Assembly (NCBI GenBank): GCA_009823505.1
Contig: VZQC01005092.1
Span: 30,905-94,904, forward strand
DNA from: Rhizomys pruinosus
Taxonomy: Eukaryota; Chordata; Mammalia; Rodentia; Spalacidae
Reading direction: 5' to 3'
DNA: 64,000 nucleotides
Shown here: one piece after another, positions 22,991 to 33,668 of the stretch
How positions within the stretch are numbered: position 1 is the first letter of the stretch
Layout of the letters: each line of letters opens with the position of its first letter
Notes under the pieces: generated by a model
Databases searched by the model: none
What the model saw: only the letters and a program-made list of their open reading frames with translations
What the model was told of the DNA's origin: nothing
Translations under genes and position numbers: made by a program

Positions 22991-23505
22991 GTGCATATTT
23001 TAACAGGCTGGAGGATTCAGTTTAGAGGATTAAGTACCTGTCAGAGTGGTGGGAAGCGGACAGGCAGATCCATTTCAGAGCAGAAGTGCGTACTCCTTCA
23101 CCATCACATTCCAATGACTCCTCCTCAGCAGAAAGGGCTGCCATCCTCCACCCTGACCTTCCCCCTCCCTGCACACCCCAGCCCTGATGCTGACCCTCAT
23201 AAACCTCCACCATGCCCACACAACTCCCTGCTGCCCAGTCCAGGTCTGCGCACAGGATCCTCAGCCAGCTTGAGGCCCATGTAGGGTACATGCTGTCTGT
23301 GGTCCAGAGGGTGCCGAGATGGGCTGATGCAGGGTTTGGGTCCATCATCCCTTCTGAAGGACAGTGAAGGGGCTTTCCAAACCCTGGTGTCCTGAGGAGG
23401 TGTGCTTGCTTTCTCAGAGACATGGCTTAATTTACATCTGTTTCCATTGTGAGAAAGGAAGTGACATGGGGGACAATCAGCAGTGAGCACCAAAGTACCT
23501 TTCTA
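22991..23505. other. Gene-free stretch
   Basis: C-rich unique sequence. Overlapping frames of 97-133 codons on both strands do not look like proteins. No repeat is recognised. Confidence 0.6.
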
Positions 23506-23507
23506 CT

Positions 23508-23662
23508 TTGGCTGCTTGTTTCGTTTTGTTAAGGCAGGGTCTCACTGTGTAGCCCTGCTGTTCCGGTACTCACTATGTAGACCAGGCTGGCCTTGAACTC
23601 ACAAACATCAGTCTGCCTTTTTCTCTTGAGTGTTGGGATCAAAGAGATGCCACACCCCACCA
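23508..23662 (-). repeat. B1 SINE, old
   Basis: GGCAGGGTCTCACTGTGTAG through CCAGGCTGGCCTTGAACTCA to the diverged end near 23660 is B1 in reverse. Confidence 0.85.
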
Positions 23663-23699
23663 GGTCTTCCGCCAATGTATTTTTATTTTTATTTTTATT

Positions 23700-23852
23700 T
23701 ATTTTTTGGTCTTTTTGAGACAGTGACTCCCTGTAGCCCCAGCTGGCCTGGTACTCGCTCTGTAGACCAGGCTGGCCTTGAACTCACAAAGATCTGCCTG
23801 CCTCTGCCTCCCAAGTGCTAGGATTAAAGGTGTGCACCACCATGCCAGGCAC
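23700..23852 (-). repeat. B1 SINE
   Basis: An ATTTTT-rich tail (23678-23707), then TTTTGAGACAGTGACTCCC, CCAGGCTGGCCTTGAACTCA and GGATTAAAGGTGTGCACC mark a full-length reverse B1 next to the older one. Confidence 0.92.
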
Positions 23853-24790
23853 CAAGGTACTTTTTATGAAGCTGCTACCTCTCCAATCCAGGGGTCCATT
23901 GGTCCCTCTTCTCACACTCGACTGCCTGGTCCCATGCGAATACTGGAGAGGGCTGCCCTTGGGTGCTGTTAGCAGCTGCTGGGAAGGCTCAGAGCCAGCT
24001 CCTCTCGACAGAGCTCGCGTTAACAGGCAGGCAGGAAGTTTGGAAAGCGAGCCTGAAGCTGCAGGAAAAATTTGGGAAAATATCGTGCAATTACCCTAAT
24101 GACAGCTGTACAAATCACACAACCGCTCCTCAAATCCCCTGCCTGAGAGCAGAGCCCAAACCAGGAAGAGCCAAAAGCCACATATGGATTCAAGGAGACC
24201 TGCAGAGGGCCTGGGGGCAGGGAAGGGAGAGGCCAAAGGGTCCAGGGGCTGCACTTCTGCAGGGAGGGAGGGGACGGCTCCGCAGCAGCCCCCTAGTCTA
24301 GCTTTATTCAGACCAGTCTCATCCTATGGAAGTCCTTCCATCTGTCTGTCATCTCTCTTCCCAGCTTTGCACCTCACACTCGTTCTCTCAGCCATTCCCA
24401 GTCCCAGAGATGCTGAAAAGGGCTGACAGGATAGGGTGACAGCTGTGGGCTGTTATTGTCCTGGCCTGGGAAACCTCCTCCATACTGCAAATCCAAATAT
24501 TTTCTTGGACTGGAATCAAGCTTGGCATTGAGCCTGTTTTTTCCCTCTTTCTTACAGAGCCATCCGAAGCTTCCTCCCACACCCTGGCCAGTCCCCATTA
24601 GCAGGATTCCCATTCTCATGCAGCCACCTGCTGTGAGAAACCTCAGATCTGCCTGGTGGTGACCGGCTACTGCACATGTCCTTCCCTGGCCGCAACACAG
24701 GTCCACAGTAGGTATCTAATCATAAGTCAGCCACAGAGGGGAGAGTGGACAGCAGAGTGTCCTTCGTTGTCTGATTTCATAGGCCATGAT
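23853..24790. other. Unique gene-free sequence, candidate conserved element
   Basis: No repeat or gene is recognised. At 24060-24125 GCAATTACCCTAATGACAGC and neighbouring bases combine ATTA cores with a CAGCTG E-box in otherwise GC-rich DNA, a pattern seen in developmental enhancers. This is inference only. Confidence 0.3.
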
Positions 24791-24799
24791 TTTAGGGAG

Positions 24800-24870
24800 A
24801 TACTGGTGTGCCCTTTGTACAGATTGGGAAACTGAAGCTTGAGGGGCACACAGGCAGTCAGGAGGTGTCC
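24800..24870 (+). repeat. MIR fragment
   Basis: TGTACAGATTGGGAAACTGA, then AGCTTGAGGGGCACACAGG resembles the MIR core. Confidence 0.45.
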
Positions 24871-25053
24871 GTTTGGTACTTGTGCGAGGATCTGTGCGAG
24901 GATCTGGATTCTCCACACCTACACAGACAGGAGTAGGTTGGCATGCCTGGGCCTCACTCGCAGAAGCAGGTACTGAGGATATGGGAAGATGAGAGACAAA
25001 CAGCCCTCTTCTTCCTTAGTAGGTTGAAAGCAGTCAGGAACAGAGAAGCTGTG

Positions 25054-25084
25054 CGGGGGGGTGGGGGATGGGGGGGTGGGGGGG
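25054..25084 (+). other. G-quadruplex-forming tract
   Basis: Four runs of five to seven G separated by one- or two-base loops (T, AT, T) occur in 31 bases. This exceeds the usual G3+N1-7 quadruplex rule. Formation in vivo is inferred, not shown. Confidence 0.75.
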
Positions 25085-25334
25085 CAGTACAGCTTACTGA
25101 AAGGAAAGACAGGAGCAAAGCTCTGGCTCTAACCTTAGCCAAAGGCTTGTTCTTTGCCTATAGGTTAAACCAGCAGGAAGGGTGTTAGAGGCCCCTTGTC
25201 TAGTGAGGAATCTGAAAGGAACCATTTTCTCAGGACCAGGGAGCTTCTGTTAGAATTCATGACAAGGACTCCGATTTTGAGAAAACTTGCTCAGTGGCAG
25301 GCCTGGGCCAAATGTGCTCTCTGCAGCAGTTAGG

Positions 25335-25480
25335 GTACTGGTTATAATTCTGATCTCTGCGGCCAGAGTGCCCTGGGTTCTAACCTGTGTAATTGGGGGC
25401 CAGTCCATTTGGAGAATGGGGATACAAAAGGTTTCCACCCCAAAGGATTGTGGGGAAGGTTAAATGAATTGGCCTGTGTA
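25335..25480 (+). repeat. MIR SINE relic
   Basis: TTTGGAGAATGGGGATACAA, then TTGTGGGGAAGGTTAAATGA follows the 5' half of MIR (CCTCATCTGTAAAATGGGGATA...GTGAGGATTAAATGA). Confidence 0.6.
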
Positions 25481-25559
25481 AAGACTATGGGAAGGGGTGG
25501 TTGGAGGATGGGGGTGGGGGGTATCTTCAAAGTGTGGGTGGTGACCAACAGCCATCAAC

Positions 25560-25690
25560 ATCCCCAAGGAGCATTAGAAATGCAGGATCTCAGGCCCCAC
25601 CCCCATCTCCTGAATGGGAATCTGCACATTTAATAGACCCCCTGGGGCTCGTGTGAGTGTTGGAAACACTGGCCAGTAAAGAGTTCCAGG
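25560..25690 (-). repeat. MER5A (hAT-Charlie) relic
   Basis: GAGCATTAGAAATGCAGGAT, CTCAGGCCCCACCCC, then GAATCTGCACATTTAATAG matches MER5A read in reverse. Confidence 0.75.
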
Positions 25691-26011
25691 ACCCTAGGAT
25701 GTGCTCTCCAACTGTTGGCTTCCATTAGTGTGATTATTTATTATTCTACGTGATCCTGAAGCATACCCACTGGGCAGTAGCTCAGAGAGAGTCAGAAGCC
25801 TGCCTCAGCTCCCATCGCCTGGAGGAGATGGGGTTCCTGAGCAGAGAGTCAGCATGCGGCTGGGTGGGACAGCTGAGAGAACTTCAGCGTGCAAGTCCAC
25901 AGCTCTGGGAAACCGTAAGTGGTTACTCTGTGTTGTGACTCCTTGGTGCTGGTGTCCCTGCTACTGAGTGGCACACCATTATTACCATGTGTACTACAAA
26001 ACTGTGGTTAA

Positions 26012-26215
26012 AGGACTGGGATGTTAACTCAGGTGGTAGAGCACTTGCCTAACGTGCACAAAGCCCTGATTCCATCCCCAGCACTGAAGTACATGCCCAT
26101 AATCCTGAATGGAGCCAAGAGAATCAGAAGTTCAAAGCCATTGTTTCATACATAGCGAGTTTGAGTTCGAGGCCAGCCTGACATACATGCGTGAAGCCAT
26201 CTCAGACAGAAAGCA
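26012..26215 (+). repeat. B4 (ID-B1) SINE
   Basis: The ID-like head (GGTGGTAGAGCACTTGCC, then TTCCATCCCCAGCAC) is joined to a B1-like body (ATAATCCTGAATGG, GAGTTCGAGGCCAGCCTGAC). Confidence 0.85.
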
Positions 26216-26359
26216 AAGCCAACCAAACCAAACAGGACACATAAAACTGACCACTGAAAAAGTGCAATTCAGTAACATTAAGTACATCTTATAAGTGCTG
26301 CAATTGACCAGGATGTATTCTTGAACGTTTAAAATAAGCACTCTTAAGGGAAACACCAC

Positions 26360-26870
26360 ATTAAACAGCGGCTATCCTCTATCTGTCTCCCGCCCACCTT
26401 TGTCCACCATGAATCAACTTTCTGTCTGTACAGAATTGCCTATGCTGGGCATTTTACATAAATAGAATTATTAATGCATTTCATTTTAAAACTTTGTTTT
26501 ATATAGACATCGTTTGTATGTGGCAGGTGGCATGTGGAAGTCAGAGGATAACTTTGTAGACTCCCTTCCTTCCACCGAATGGGTTCTAGGAATGTAACTT
26601 GGGCTGGCAGGCTTGTGGAGCAAGCGCCTTTGTCCATTGAATCATCCAGCTGGACCCGAGCACAGAATTTTGGAAGGTTATCTGAGTGGTAGCACACATC
26701 ACAATCTTATCCTTTCTTACAGCTGCCTGATACCCCATTGTATACACACACCAGTTCTGCTCATCTCCTTATCTGCTGGCATTCGGGCTGTTTCCAACCC
26801 TTGGCTGTTAGGAACAGTGCTGTTGTGAGCCTTCCGGTACACAGTGTGGGAAGTCCTTGATTTCTGTTCT
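26360..26870 (-). repeat. Old L1 3' end, split by a B3
   Basis: TTTCTGTCTGTACAGAATTG, then GGGCATTTTACATAAATAG and, after the B3, CCCCATTGTATACACACACC, then GGAACAGTGCTGTTGTGAGC matches the reverse-strand 3' end of old mammalian L1. A B3 occupies 26495-26655. Confidence 0.65.
26495..26655 (-). repeat. B3-type SINE inside old L1
   Basis: GGCATGTGGAAGTCAGAGGA, then CTAGGAATGTAACTTGGGC, then TTGAATCATCCAGCTGG is a reverse B3. Confidence 0.7.
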
Positions 26871-26992
26871 GTGGGGGTCTGTCATGGAATTCTAATCCAA
26901 CCTTTAACTTGATGAAAAATAACAAGGATTTTCAGCTCTTTTCCCTGTAGGCACTGAAAAGACCCTGCAGGTCTAGAAAGGAGCACACAAAC

Positions 26993-27180
26993 CTTGCTCC
27001 TGAGTTGGCCTAGCAGGCGTGTCTGCAGAGGCCTGCCGCCTGGGCCCGAGGCTAGGCTGGGGCCTCTGCTTTCCTTTTTCCCTGTAGCTCCATCCTGGGA
27101 TGAGCACAACCCTTGCTCCTGAGTTGGCCTAGCGGGCTTGTGCAGAGGCCTGCCGCCTGGGCCCGAGGCTAGGCTGGGCC
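26993..27180 (+). repeat. Two-copy tandem duplication
   Basis: CTTGCTCCTGAGTTGGCCTA begins both 26993 and 27113, and each copy runs through GCCTGCCGCCTGGGCCCGAG. The first unit continues for about 45 bases (27061-27105) that reappear inverted at 30325-30369. The second copy abuts the outer end of palindrome 2. Confidence 0.9.
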
Positions 27181-27290
27181 CAGCAATCCAGAGGCAGAGG
27201 CAGGCAGAATCTCCGCCCTGATTCCAAGGCCAGCCTAGTCTACAAGTGAGTTCAGGCCAGCTGGGGCTAGGGAGACCCTGTCGAAGAGGA
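27178..27290 (+). repeat. B1 SINE, 5'-truncated
   Basis: CCAGAGGCAGAGGCAGGCAG, then AAGGCCAGCCTAGTCTACAA, then GGGAGACCCTGTC is B1 in forward orientation. Confidence 0.85.
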
Positions 27291-27400
27291 AGAAAGAAGA
27301 AGAAAAAAGAAAAAAAGAAGAAGAAGAAAAGAAGAAGAAGAAGCAAGAAATCAGAAAAGAAGGAGGAGGAGGAAGGAGGAGGATGAATGAGGAAGGAGCG
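27290..27400. repeat. (GAA)n / polypurine tract
   Basis: An almost pure purine run of GAA, GAAA and GGA triplets follows the B1 tail. The partner in the other arm is the CTT tract at 33597-33668. Confidence 0.9.
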
Positions 27401-28334
27401 ACGTAGGAGGAACCTCCAAACCATGGTGCCAAAGAAACCCTTGCTCTTGTATCTTAGTTATGTGTTCGATGATGAGAAGCGGGAATACCAAAGGCAGGAC
27501 CCAATGTCAACTCGCCTCCCCTGCACATGCACACATCGTAACACACATGCACATACATACAAATACAAACACACATACACCACACACACAAAAGAAATGC
27601 AAACTCTCAAGCTTCTGCTGAGTTACAAATTCGTCTCTGAGGCTGGCCTCCAGGAAGTTGTTTGTACCTAAACTTCTAGGTGATTCTGCTGAGTGGTAAA
27701 GCTTGACGACCAACACATGCAACTTAAAAGAAGTCTGGGAACATGAAGTCATGTGACAACTACCTATAAAGGAGCCCACTCCAAGAGGAAAATGGGGCAG
27801 TGCGTCTCAAATGGAAGGAGGCCCTGGGAGAATACACAGGAAGCCAGAGGGTTTGAGGCAATTGACTGACATGGTTAAGACTGACACCCTTGAGCAAACT
27901 GCTTAGCTAAGGGCCCAGTGCCAATGTGACTTCTGTTTCTTTTGGAGCACAAAATCATCACCTGGATCATCATTATTTTTCCCTAGGTCCCTCCCAGCAT
28001 TTGACAGAGTAGTGACTGATTATGGCTTGGAAACCAACTACCAAATAGGTACTTAGAATTTCCTACCTCTACAAAGGCGAGAAGGAAGAAGCCAAAGTTA
28101 GGTTGGTGCAAATCGGCCAGAATACACAGCTAGGGAAAGAGGCTGGCCGACAGTCATTGAAACCCACATCAACCCTCAAAAGTAGGAAAGAAAAAAAAGA
28201 ACAATGCCACTCATAGTTGGGCAAATGGGGTGGGGGCGTGTTTGTTTGGCTGGGTTCGTCGGGTTTAAAGGACTCGTGGGCTGAACGAGTGATGTCCAGA
28301 GACGCTTGAAACTCCATCTACCACAAGGGCAGAA

Positions 28335-28440
28335 TTACAACCTTGGCCACCACAGCAGGATTTGTACAGTGCTGGAGATGGAACCAGGGACTCATGCAGG
28401 TGAGACAAACATTCTAATTGAGCTACATCCCTAGCTCCTC
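28335..28440 (-). repeat. B4/ID-like SINE, left arm
   Basis: TACAGTGCTGGAGATGGAAC, then GAGCTACATCCCTAGCTCC is a reverse ID-type head. The partner at 32205-32400 retains more of the B1 half. Confidence 0.7.
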
Positions 28441-29812
28441 ATTCCTGGTTTCTATTGGTGTGAAACCAGCCAATTCAAACCTGGTGGCACAAAACCGGAA
28501 CAGTCAGTTACTAGTATTCCCTGTGGTTCTGAGGACAGACTCTGCTCAATCAGGTGACGCTCCTATCATTCACTCAGATGGTGGCCGAAGCAGCAGTCCC
28601 CTCAAAAGTTTCCTCATTTGCCTGTCTGATTGTTGACGCTGGCTTTTGGCAGAGACCTCAGTAGAGGTCGTTGTCGGGAACATGGTTACAGGCACGCACT
28701 CTGTTCCGACCCGGGCTTTTTTCATAGTATGCCAACCGGACTGCAGGAAGCAGGTCTTGAGAAAGTTCCAGCGGAAGCTTTACTCCCTTTCTGTACCTAG
28801 CTCCAGAGGTTATGTGACATCACTTCCACCTGTACATTAGCCCTAGATACAGCCTTAAGTCCACCCTGGGTTCACAGGGACCAGAAATGAGCTCTATTGT
28901 TGTATAGGGGTGAGACAAGTTACTAGGAAAGCTTGTGGGGCAGAAACTACGCTTTCAGCCACTTGTGCAGAACGCAGTCCGCCACAGGAAATAAATCCTC
29001 AGTGGTCAACCTGGCTGTGACCTTGCTTAGTCTGGCAGGTAAGCTTCAGCCCATCTCTAATTACCCACGACCAGGCTGATTTGTCATTTCCGTGACCTTC
29101 CTTCTGAGGAGGGGGCGTGGGTAGTGCTTCCACCTAGCTCAGAAGGCCTCCATGTCCAGAGATTCTGCCCGAGTCTAGGCCGGTGCTCTGGAAACCCCCT
29201 ACACACAGCCCCCTTCTGCCTGTAGGAGTTAAGCAAGGAAGGGTGTGGTCACTAGAGGGACAAAAGGAATTGATCAACAGCCGGAATTACATCACCCCCC
29301 TCTTTGTTCATTTTCTCATTTTTTGTTGTTTTTTCCTGTGTTTAATTTCTCCCCTTCTCCATTCTCCCCTAGGACCTCCCCCTTGGAGATGGGGTTGGGG
29401 GTTTGATTGATTGGTGCTGAAAGCAGGGAGGTTGCAAGTAGAGAGAGATCACCTTACCCCTGAGATAGTTTCCATGGCAACAGGGACAGGATGGTGGGAG
29501 GGGTGGGTAGATAAGGGCCCCACTTTGGGCTTCAGTGCACAATGGAGGTGAAGGCGCTAGTGTTTGTGTGCAGACAGGAAGAATCCTCTGCGCAGCTGGC
29601 TTAGGAGTGGGAACAAGAGCCGGAGCACTTGGAAGCTGGCTCCACTGAGCACTGCCCTCCATCCTGTCCTAGTTCGCCAGGCAGCAGCACCTGCCTGCTC
29701 ACCTAGCCTGCCGCCTCCCCTCAGCCCTATGCACGCAGGGCTGATCTGTGCTAGCACTCAGATAGTCTTGCCCTCCTCCTCCTGCTCCTTTTCTCTATCT
29801 CGTGTCCCTTAG

Positions 29813-30370
29813 TTCCTACCAAGCTTCTAACCAAAGAAAATCATGTGGGTTAAGTCCCCTCCCACCATTTGGGAACAAGCCATATCCCTGCTCCCTGCTG
29901 TAGCCTGGGTGAGGGTCTTGGGCCCACCCTCCCACTTGTATAGCAGCTTTCCTAGAGAGTTGTTCCTTAGGGAACCACAGAGAGAATCAAGATAGTGTGA
30001 GGCTGCTATTACTTAGCCCCTGAATGGTGAACTATCGCACAGATATCCAACACCCACCGGCTCTAGGGCCCCTGTTAGACATCAGCAGTGCCACGCTCCA
30101 GCACTTGCCCTCCTGAGAAAGCTCCTCTGGAAAACAAAGACAGAGTCACACCCCTGGGCTTGGACCTTACTCCTCCTTCAGCAAGGTTGGATCTGGACAG
30201 TGGCTTCTCTATGCCCTTCTCCCTGTCTCCCTTGTTCTGAGTCAGTGGCCCACACTCAAGGACCCCAACCCATTTGGGTGTTCCCCACGTGGCTTCTTTG
30301 CCCACTGAGCAACAGCCTGGAGCGGCCTCATCCCACAATGCAGCTACAGGGAAAAAGGAAAGCAGAGGCN
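29813..30370. other. Palindrome 2 spacer
   Basis: Single-copy sequence with no gene or repeat recognised. Its last 45 bases (30325-30369) are the inverse of 27061-27105, and it ends with an N at 30370, immediately before the 80-bp minisatellite. The junction may be an assembly join. Confidence 0.7.
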
Positions 30371-30905
30371 AGGAGCAGGAGGAGGAGGGAAGGTCATCTG
30401 AGTGGGAGCACAGGTCAGCCCTGCGTGCATAGGGCATGAGAACAGAGAAAAGGAGCAGGAGGAGGAGGGAAGGTCATCTGAGTGGGAGCACAGGTCAGCC
30501 CTGCGTGCATAGGGCATGAGGACAGAGAAAAGGAGCAGGAGGAGGAGGGAAGGTCATCTGAGTGGGAGCACAGGTCAGCCGTGTGTGCATAGGGCACGAG
30601 AACAGAGAAAAGATCAGGAGGAGGAGGGAAGGTCATCTGAGTGGGAGCACAGGTCAGCCGTGCGTGCATAGGGCATGAGGACAGAGAAAAGGAGCAGGAG
30701 GAGGAGGGAAGGTCATCTGAGTGGGAGCACAGGTCAGCCCTAAGTGCATAGGCCATGAGAACAGAGAAAAGGAACAGGAGGAGGAGGGGAGGTCATCTGA
30801 GTGGGAGCACAGGTCAGCCCTGCGTGCATAGGGCATGAGGACAGAGAAGAGGAGCAGGAGGAGGAGGGAAGGTCATGTGAGTAGCAGCACAGATCAGCCC
30901 TACGT
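30371..30905. repeat. 80-bp minisatellite, seven units
   Basis: Units begin at 30371, 30451, 30531, 30611, 30690, 30770 and 30850 (AGGAGCAGGAGGAGGAGGG, then AAGGTCATCTGAGTGGGAGC). The last unit lies inside the right arm and matches the single unit of the left arm, so the array grew on one side only. Open frames rich in Ser/Cys across it are caused by the repeat. Confidence 0.97.
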
Positions 30906-32204
30906 GTAGAGGTCTGAGGTGAGGCGGGTAATTGAGCAGGCAGGTGCTGCTGCCGGGTGAACTAGGACAGGATGGAGGGCAGTGCTCAGTGGAGCCAGCT
31001 TCCAGTGCTCTGGCTCTTGTTCCCACTCCTAAGCCAGCTGCGCAGAGGATTCTTCCTGTGTGCACACAAACACTAAGGCCTTCACCTCCATTGTGCACTG
31101 AAGCCCAAAGTGGGGCCCTTATCTACCCACCCCTCCCACCAGACTGTCCCTGTTGCCATGGAAACTATCTCAGGGGTAAGGTGATCTCTCTCTACTTGCA
31201 ACCTCCCTGCTTTCAGCACCAATCAGTCAAACCCCCAACCCCATCTCCAAGGGGGAGGTCCTAGGGGAGAAGGAGGAAGGGGAGAAATTAAACACAGGAA
31301 AAAGAGCAACAACAGTAATGAGAAATGAACAAAGAGCTGGGTGATGTAATTCCGGCTGTCGATCAATTCCTTTTGTCCCTCTAGTGACCACACCCTTCCT
31401 TGCTTAACTCCTACAGGCAGAAGGGGGCTGTGTGTAGGGGGTTTCCAGAGCACTGGCCTAGACTCAGGCAGAATCTCTGGACATGGAGGCCTTCTGAGCT
31501 ACGTGGAAGCACTACCCACGCCCCCTCCTCAGAAGGAAGGTCACAGAAATGACAAATCATCCTGGTCATGGGTAATTAGAGATGGGCTGAAGCTTACCTG
31601 CCAGACTAAGCAAGGTCACAGCCAGGTTGACCACTGAGGATTTATTTCCTGTGGCGGACTGCGTTCTGCACAAGTGGCTGAAAGCGTAGTTTCTGCCCCA
31701 CAAGCTTTTCTAGTAACTTGTCTCACCCCTATACAACAATAGAGCTCATTTCTGGTCCCTGTGAACCCAGGGTGGACTTAAGGCTGTATCTAGGGCTAGA
31801 TGTACAGGTGGAAGTGATGTCACATAACCTCTGGAGCTAGGTACAGAAAGGGAGTAAAGCTTCCGCCTGGAACTTTCTCAAGACCTGCTTCCTGCAGTCC
31901 GGTTGGCATACTATGAAAAAAGCCCGGGTCGGAACAGAGATGCGTGCCGTGTAACCATGTTCCCGACAACGACCTCTACTGAGGTCTCTGCCAAAAGCCA
32001 GTGTCAACAATCAGACAGGCAAATGAGGAAACTTTTGAGGGGACTGCTGCTTCGGCCACCATGTGAGTGAATGACAGGAGCGTCACCTGATTGAGCAGAG
32101 TCAGTCCTCAGAACCACAGGGAATACCAGTAACTAACTGTTCCGGTTTTGTGCCACCAGGTTTGAATTGGCTGGTTTCACACCAATAGAAACCAGGAATG
32201 AGGA

Positions 32205-32400
32205 GCTAGGGATGTAGCTCAATAGGAATGTTTGTCTCACATGCATGAGTCCCTGGGTTCCATCTCCAGCACTGTACAAAGCCTGCTGTGGTGGGCCAAG
32301 GTTGTAATTCTAGCACTCTGGTGGTAGAGTGGAGTTCAAGGTCATCCTGGAAACATCAAAGTTCAAGGCCACAAGAGATCCTTTAAAAAAACCCAGAAGC
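32205..32400 (+). repeat. B4 (ID-B1) SINE, right arm
   Basis: GCTAGGGATGTAGCTCAATA, GGTTCCATCTCCAGCACTG, then GTAATTCTAGCACTCTGGTG, then A-rich tail with AAAACAAAGC repeats. The left copy is diverged over the B1 half. Confidence 0.8.
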
Positions 32401-33285
32401 AGAACAAAGCAAAACAAAGCAAAACAAAAAACAGAGCCAAACAAAAATGTTAAGAAAACTATAATGAAGATGGCCATTAGGAATTACTATTTTTTTCTTT
32501 CACGTACTTTTGAGGGTTGAATGTGGAGTTTCATGACATGCTAGGCAAGCCTCTATCCCTAAGCTGGAATTGGTATTCTATGGCCAGATTTGCACAACAA
32601 ACTAACTTTGGCTTCTTCAATTTATCTGCCTTAAAAATGATAGAGGTAGGAAATTCTAAGTACCTATTTGGTAGTTGGTTTCCACAGCCATAATCAGTCA
32701 CTACTCTGTCAAATGCTGGGAGGGACCTAGGGAAAAATAATGATGATCCAGGTGATGATTTTGTGCTCCAAAAGAAACAGAAGTCACATTGGCACTGGGC
32801 ACTTAGCTAAGCAGTTTGCTCAAGCGTGTCCGTCTTAACCATGTCAGTCAATTGCCTCAGACCCTCTGGCTTCCTGTATATTCTCCCAGGGCCTCCTTCC
32901 ATTTGAGATGCACTGCCCCATTTTCCTCTCGGAGTGGGCTCCTTTGTAGGTAGTTGTCACATGACTTTATGTTCCCAGACTTCTTTTAAGTTGCATGTGT
33001 TGGTCATCAAGCTTTACCACACAGCAGAATCACCTAGAAGTTTAGGTAAAAACAACTTCCTGGAGGCCAGCCTCAGAGATGAATTTGTAACTCAGCAGAA
33101 GCTTGAGAGTTTGCATTTCTTTTGTGTGTGTGGTGTATGTGTGTTTGTATTTGTATGTATGTGCATGTGTGTATACGCATGTGTGCATGCTTGTACGGGG
33201 AGGTTAGAGATTGACATTGGGTCCTAGCTTGTGGTGTTCAGCTTCTCATCACTAGAACACATACCTAAGATACAAAGAGCAAGGG

Positions 33286-33546
33286 TGGGGACTGGAGAGA
33301 TGGCCTAGCGGTTAAGAGCGCCGACCGCTCTTACAGAGGACCCGGGTTCGATCCCCAGCACCCACATGGTGGCTGAGAACCGTCTGAAGCTCCAATTCCA
33401 GGAGAACTCCAGTTCCAGGGGAATCCGAGACCCTCTTCTGACCTCCGCGGCGTTGCACGACACGGGTGCACAGACTTGCATGCAGACAGTACATTCATAC
33501 ACATACAGAAATAAATAAAAAAAGTAAAAAAAAATTTAAAAAAAAA
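33286..33546 (+). repeat. B2 SINE, extended subfamily, private to right arm
   Basis: Full-length B2 with the same internal duplication as 5644-5902 and flanked by the 14-base duplication ACAAAGAGCAAGGG (33272-33285 and 33547-33560). The left arm has the empty site near 27440-27455. The insertion therefore came after the inverted duplication. Confidence 0.97.
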
Positions 33547-33596
33547 ACAAAGAGCAAGGGTTTCCTTTGGCACATGGATTTGGAGGTTTCACCAGC

Positions 33597-33668
33597 TCTT
33601 CTTCTTCTTCTTCTTCTTCTTCTTCTTCTTCTTCTTCTTCTTCTTCTTCTTCTTCCTCTTCCTCTTCT
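33597..33668. repeat. (CTT)n microsatellite
   Basis: A CTT triplet run followed by CCTCTT. It is a pure pyrimidine strand and so can form a triplex. Confidence 0.95.

Larger units (their letters stand above)
27176..29812 (+). repeat. Palindrome 2, left arm
   Basis: The reverse complement of 30826-33812. Outer edge: a B1 and a GAA tract here against a B1 and CTT tract at 33597-33812. Inner edge: one unit-like copy of the 80-bp minisatellite (about 29727-29806). Across 28860-29180 I count about six differences per 300 bases. Unique sequence dominates the arm; frames of up to 97 codons do not look like genes. Confidence 0.95.

Noticed and set aside
23022..23493. Overlapping 98- and 133-codon minus frames
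   Set aside because: Overlap opposite frames on the plus strand, with no domain, no codon-periodicity that I can see and no splice context.
26882..27424. 180-codon minus frame
   Set aside because: Its start is the GAA/TTC tract, the rest a tandem duplicate and B1; no domain.
30415..31098. Ser/Cys-rich frames on the minus strand
   Set aside because: They translate the 80-bp minisatellite in shifting frames.
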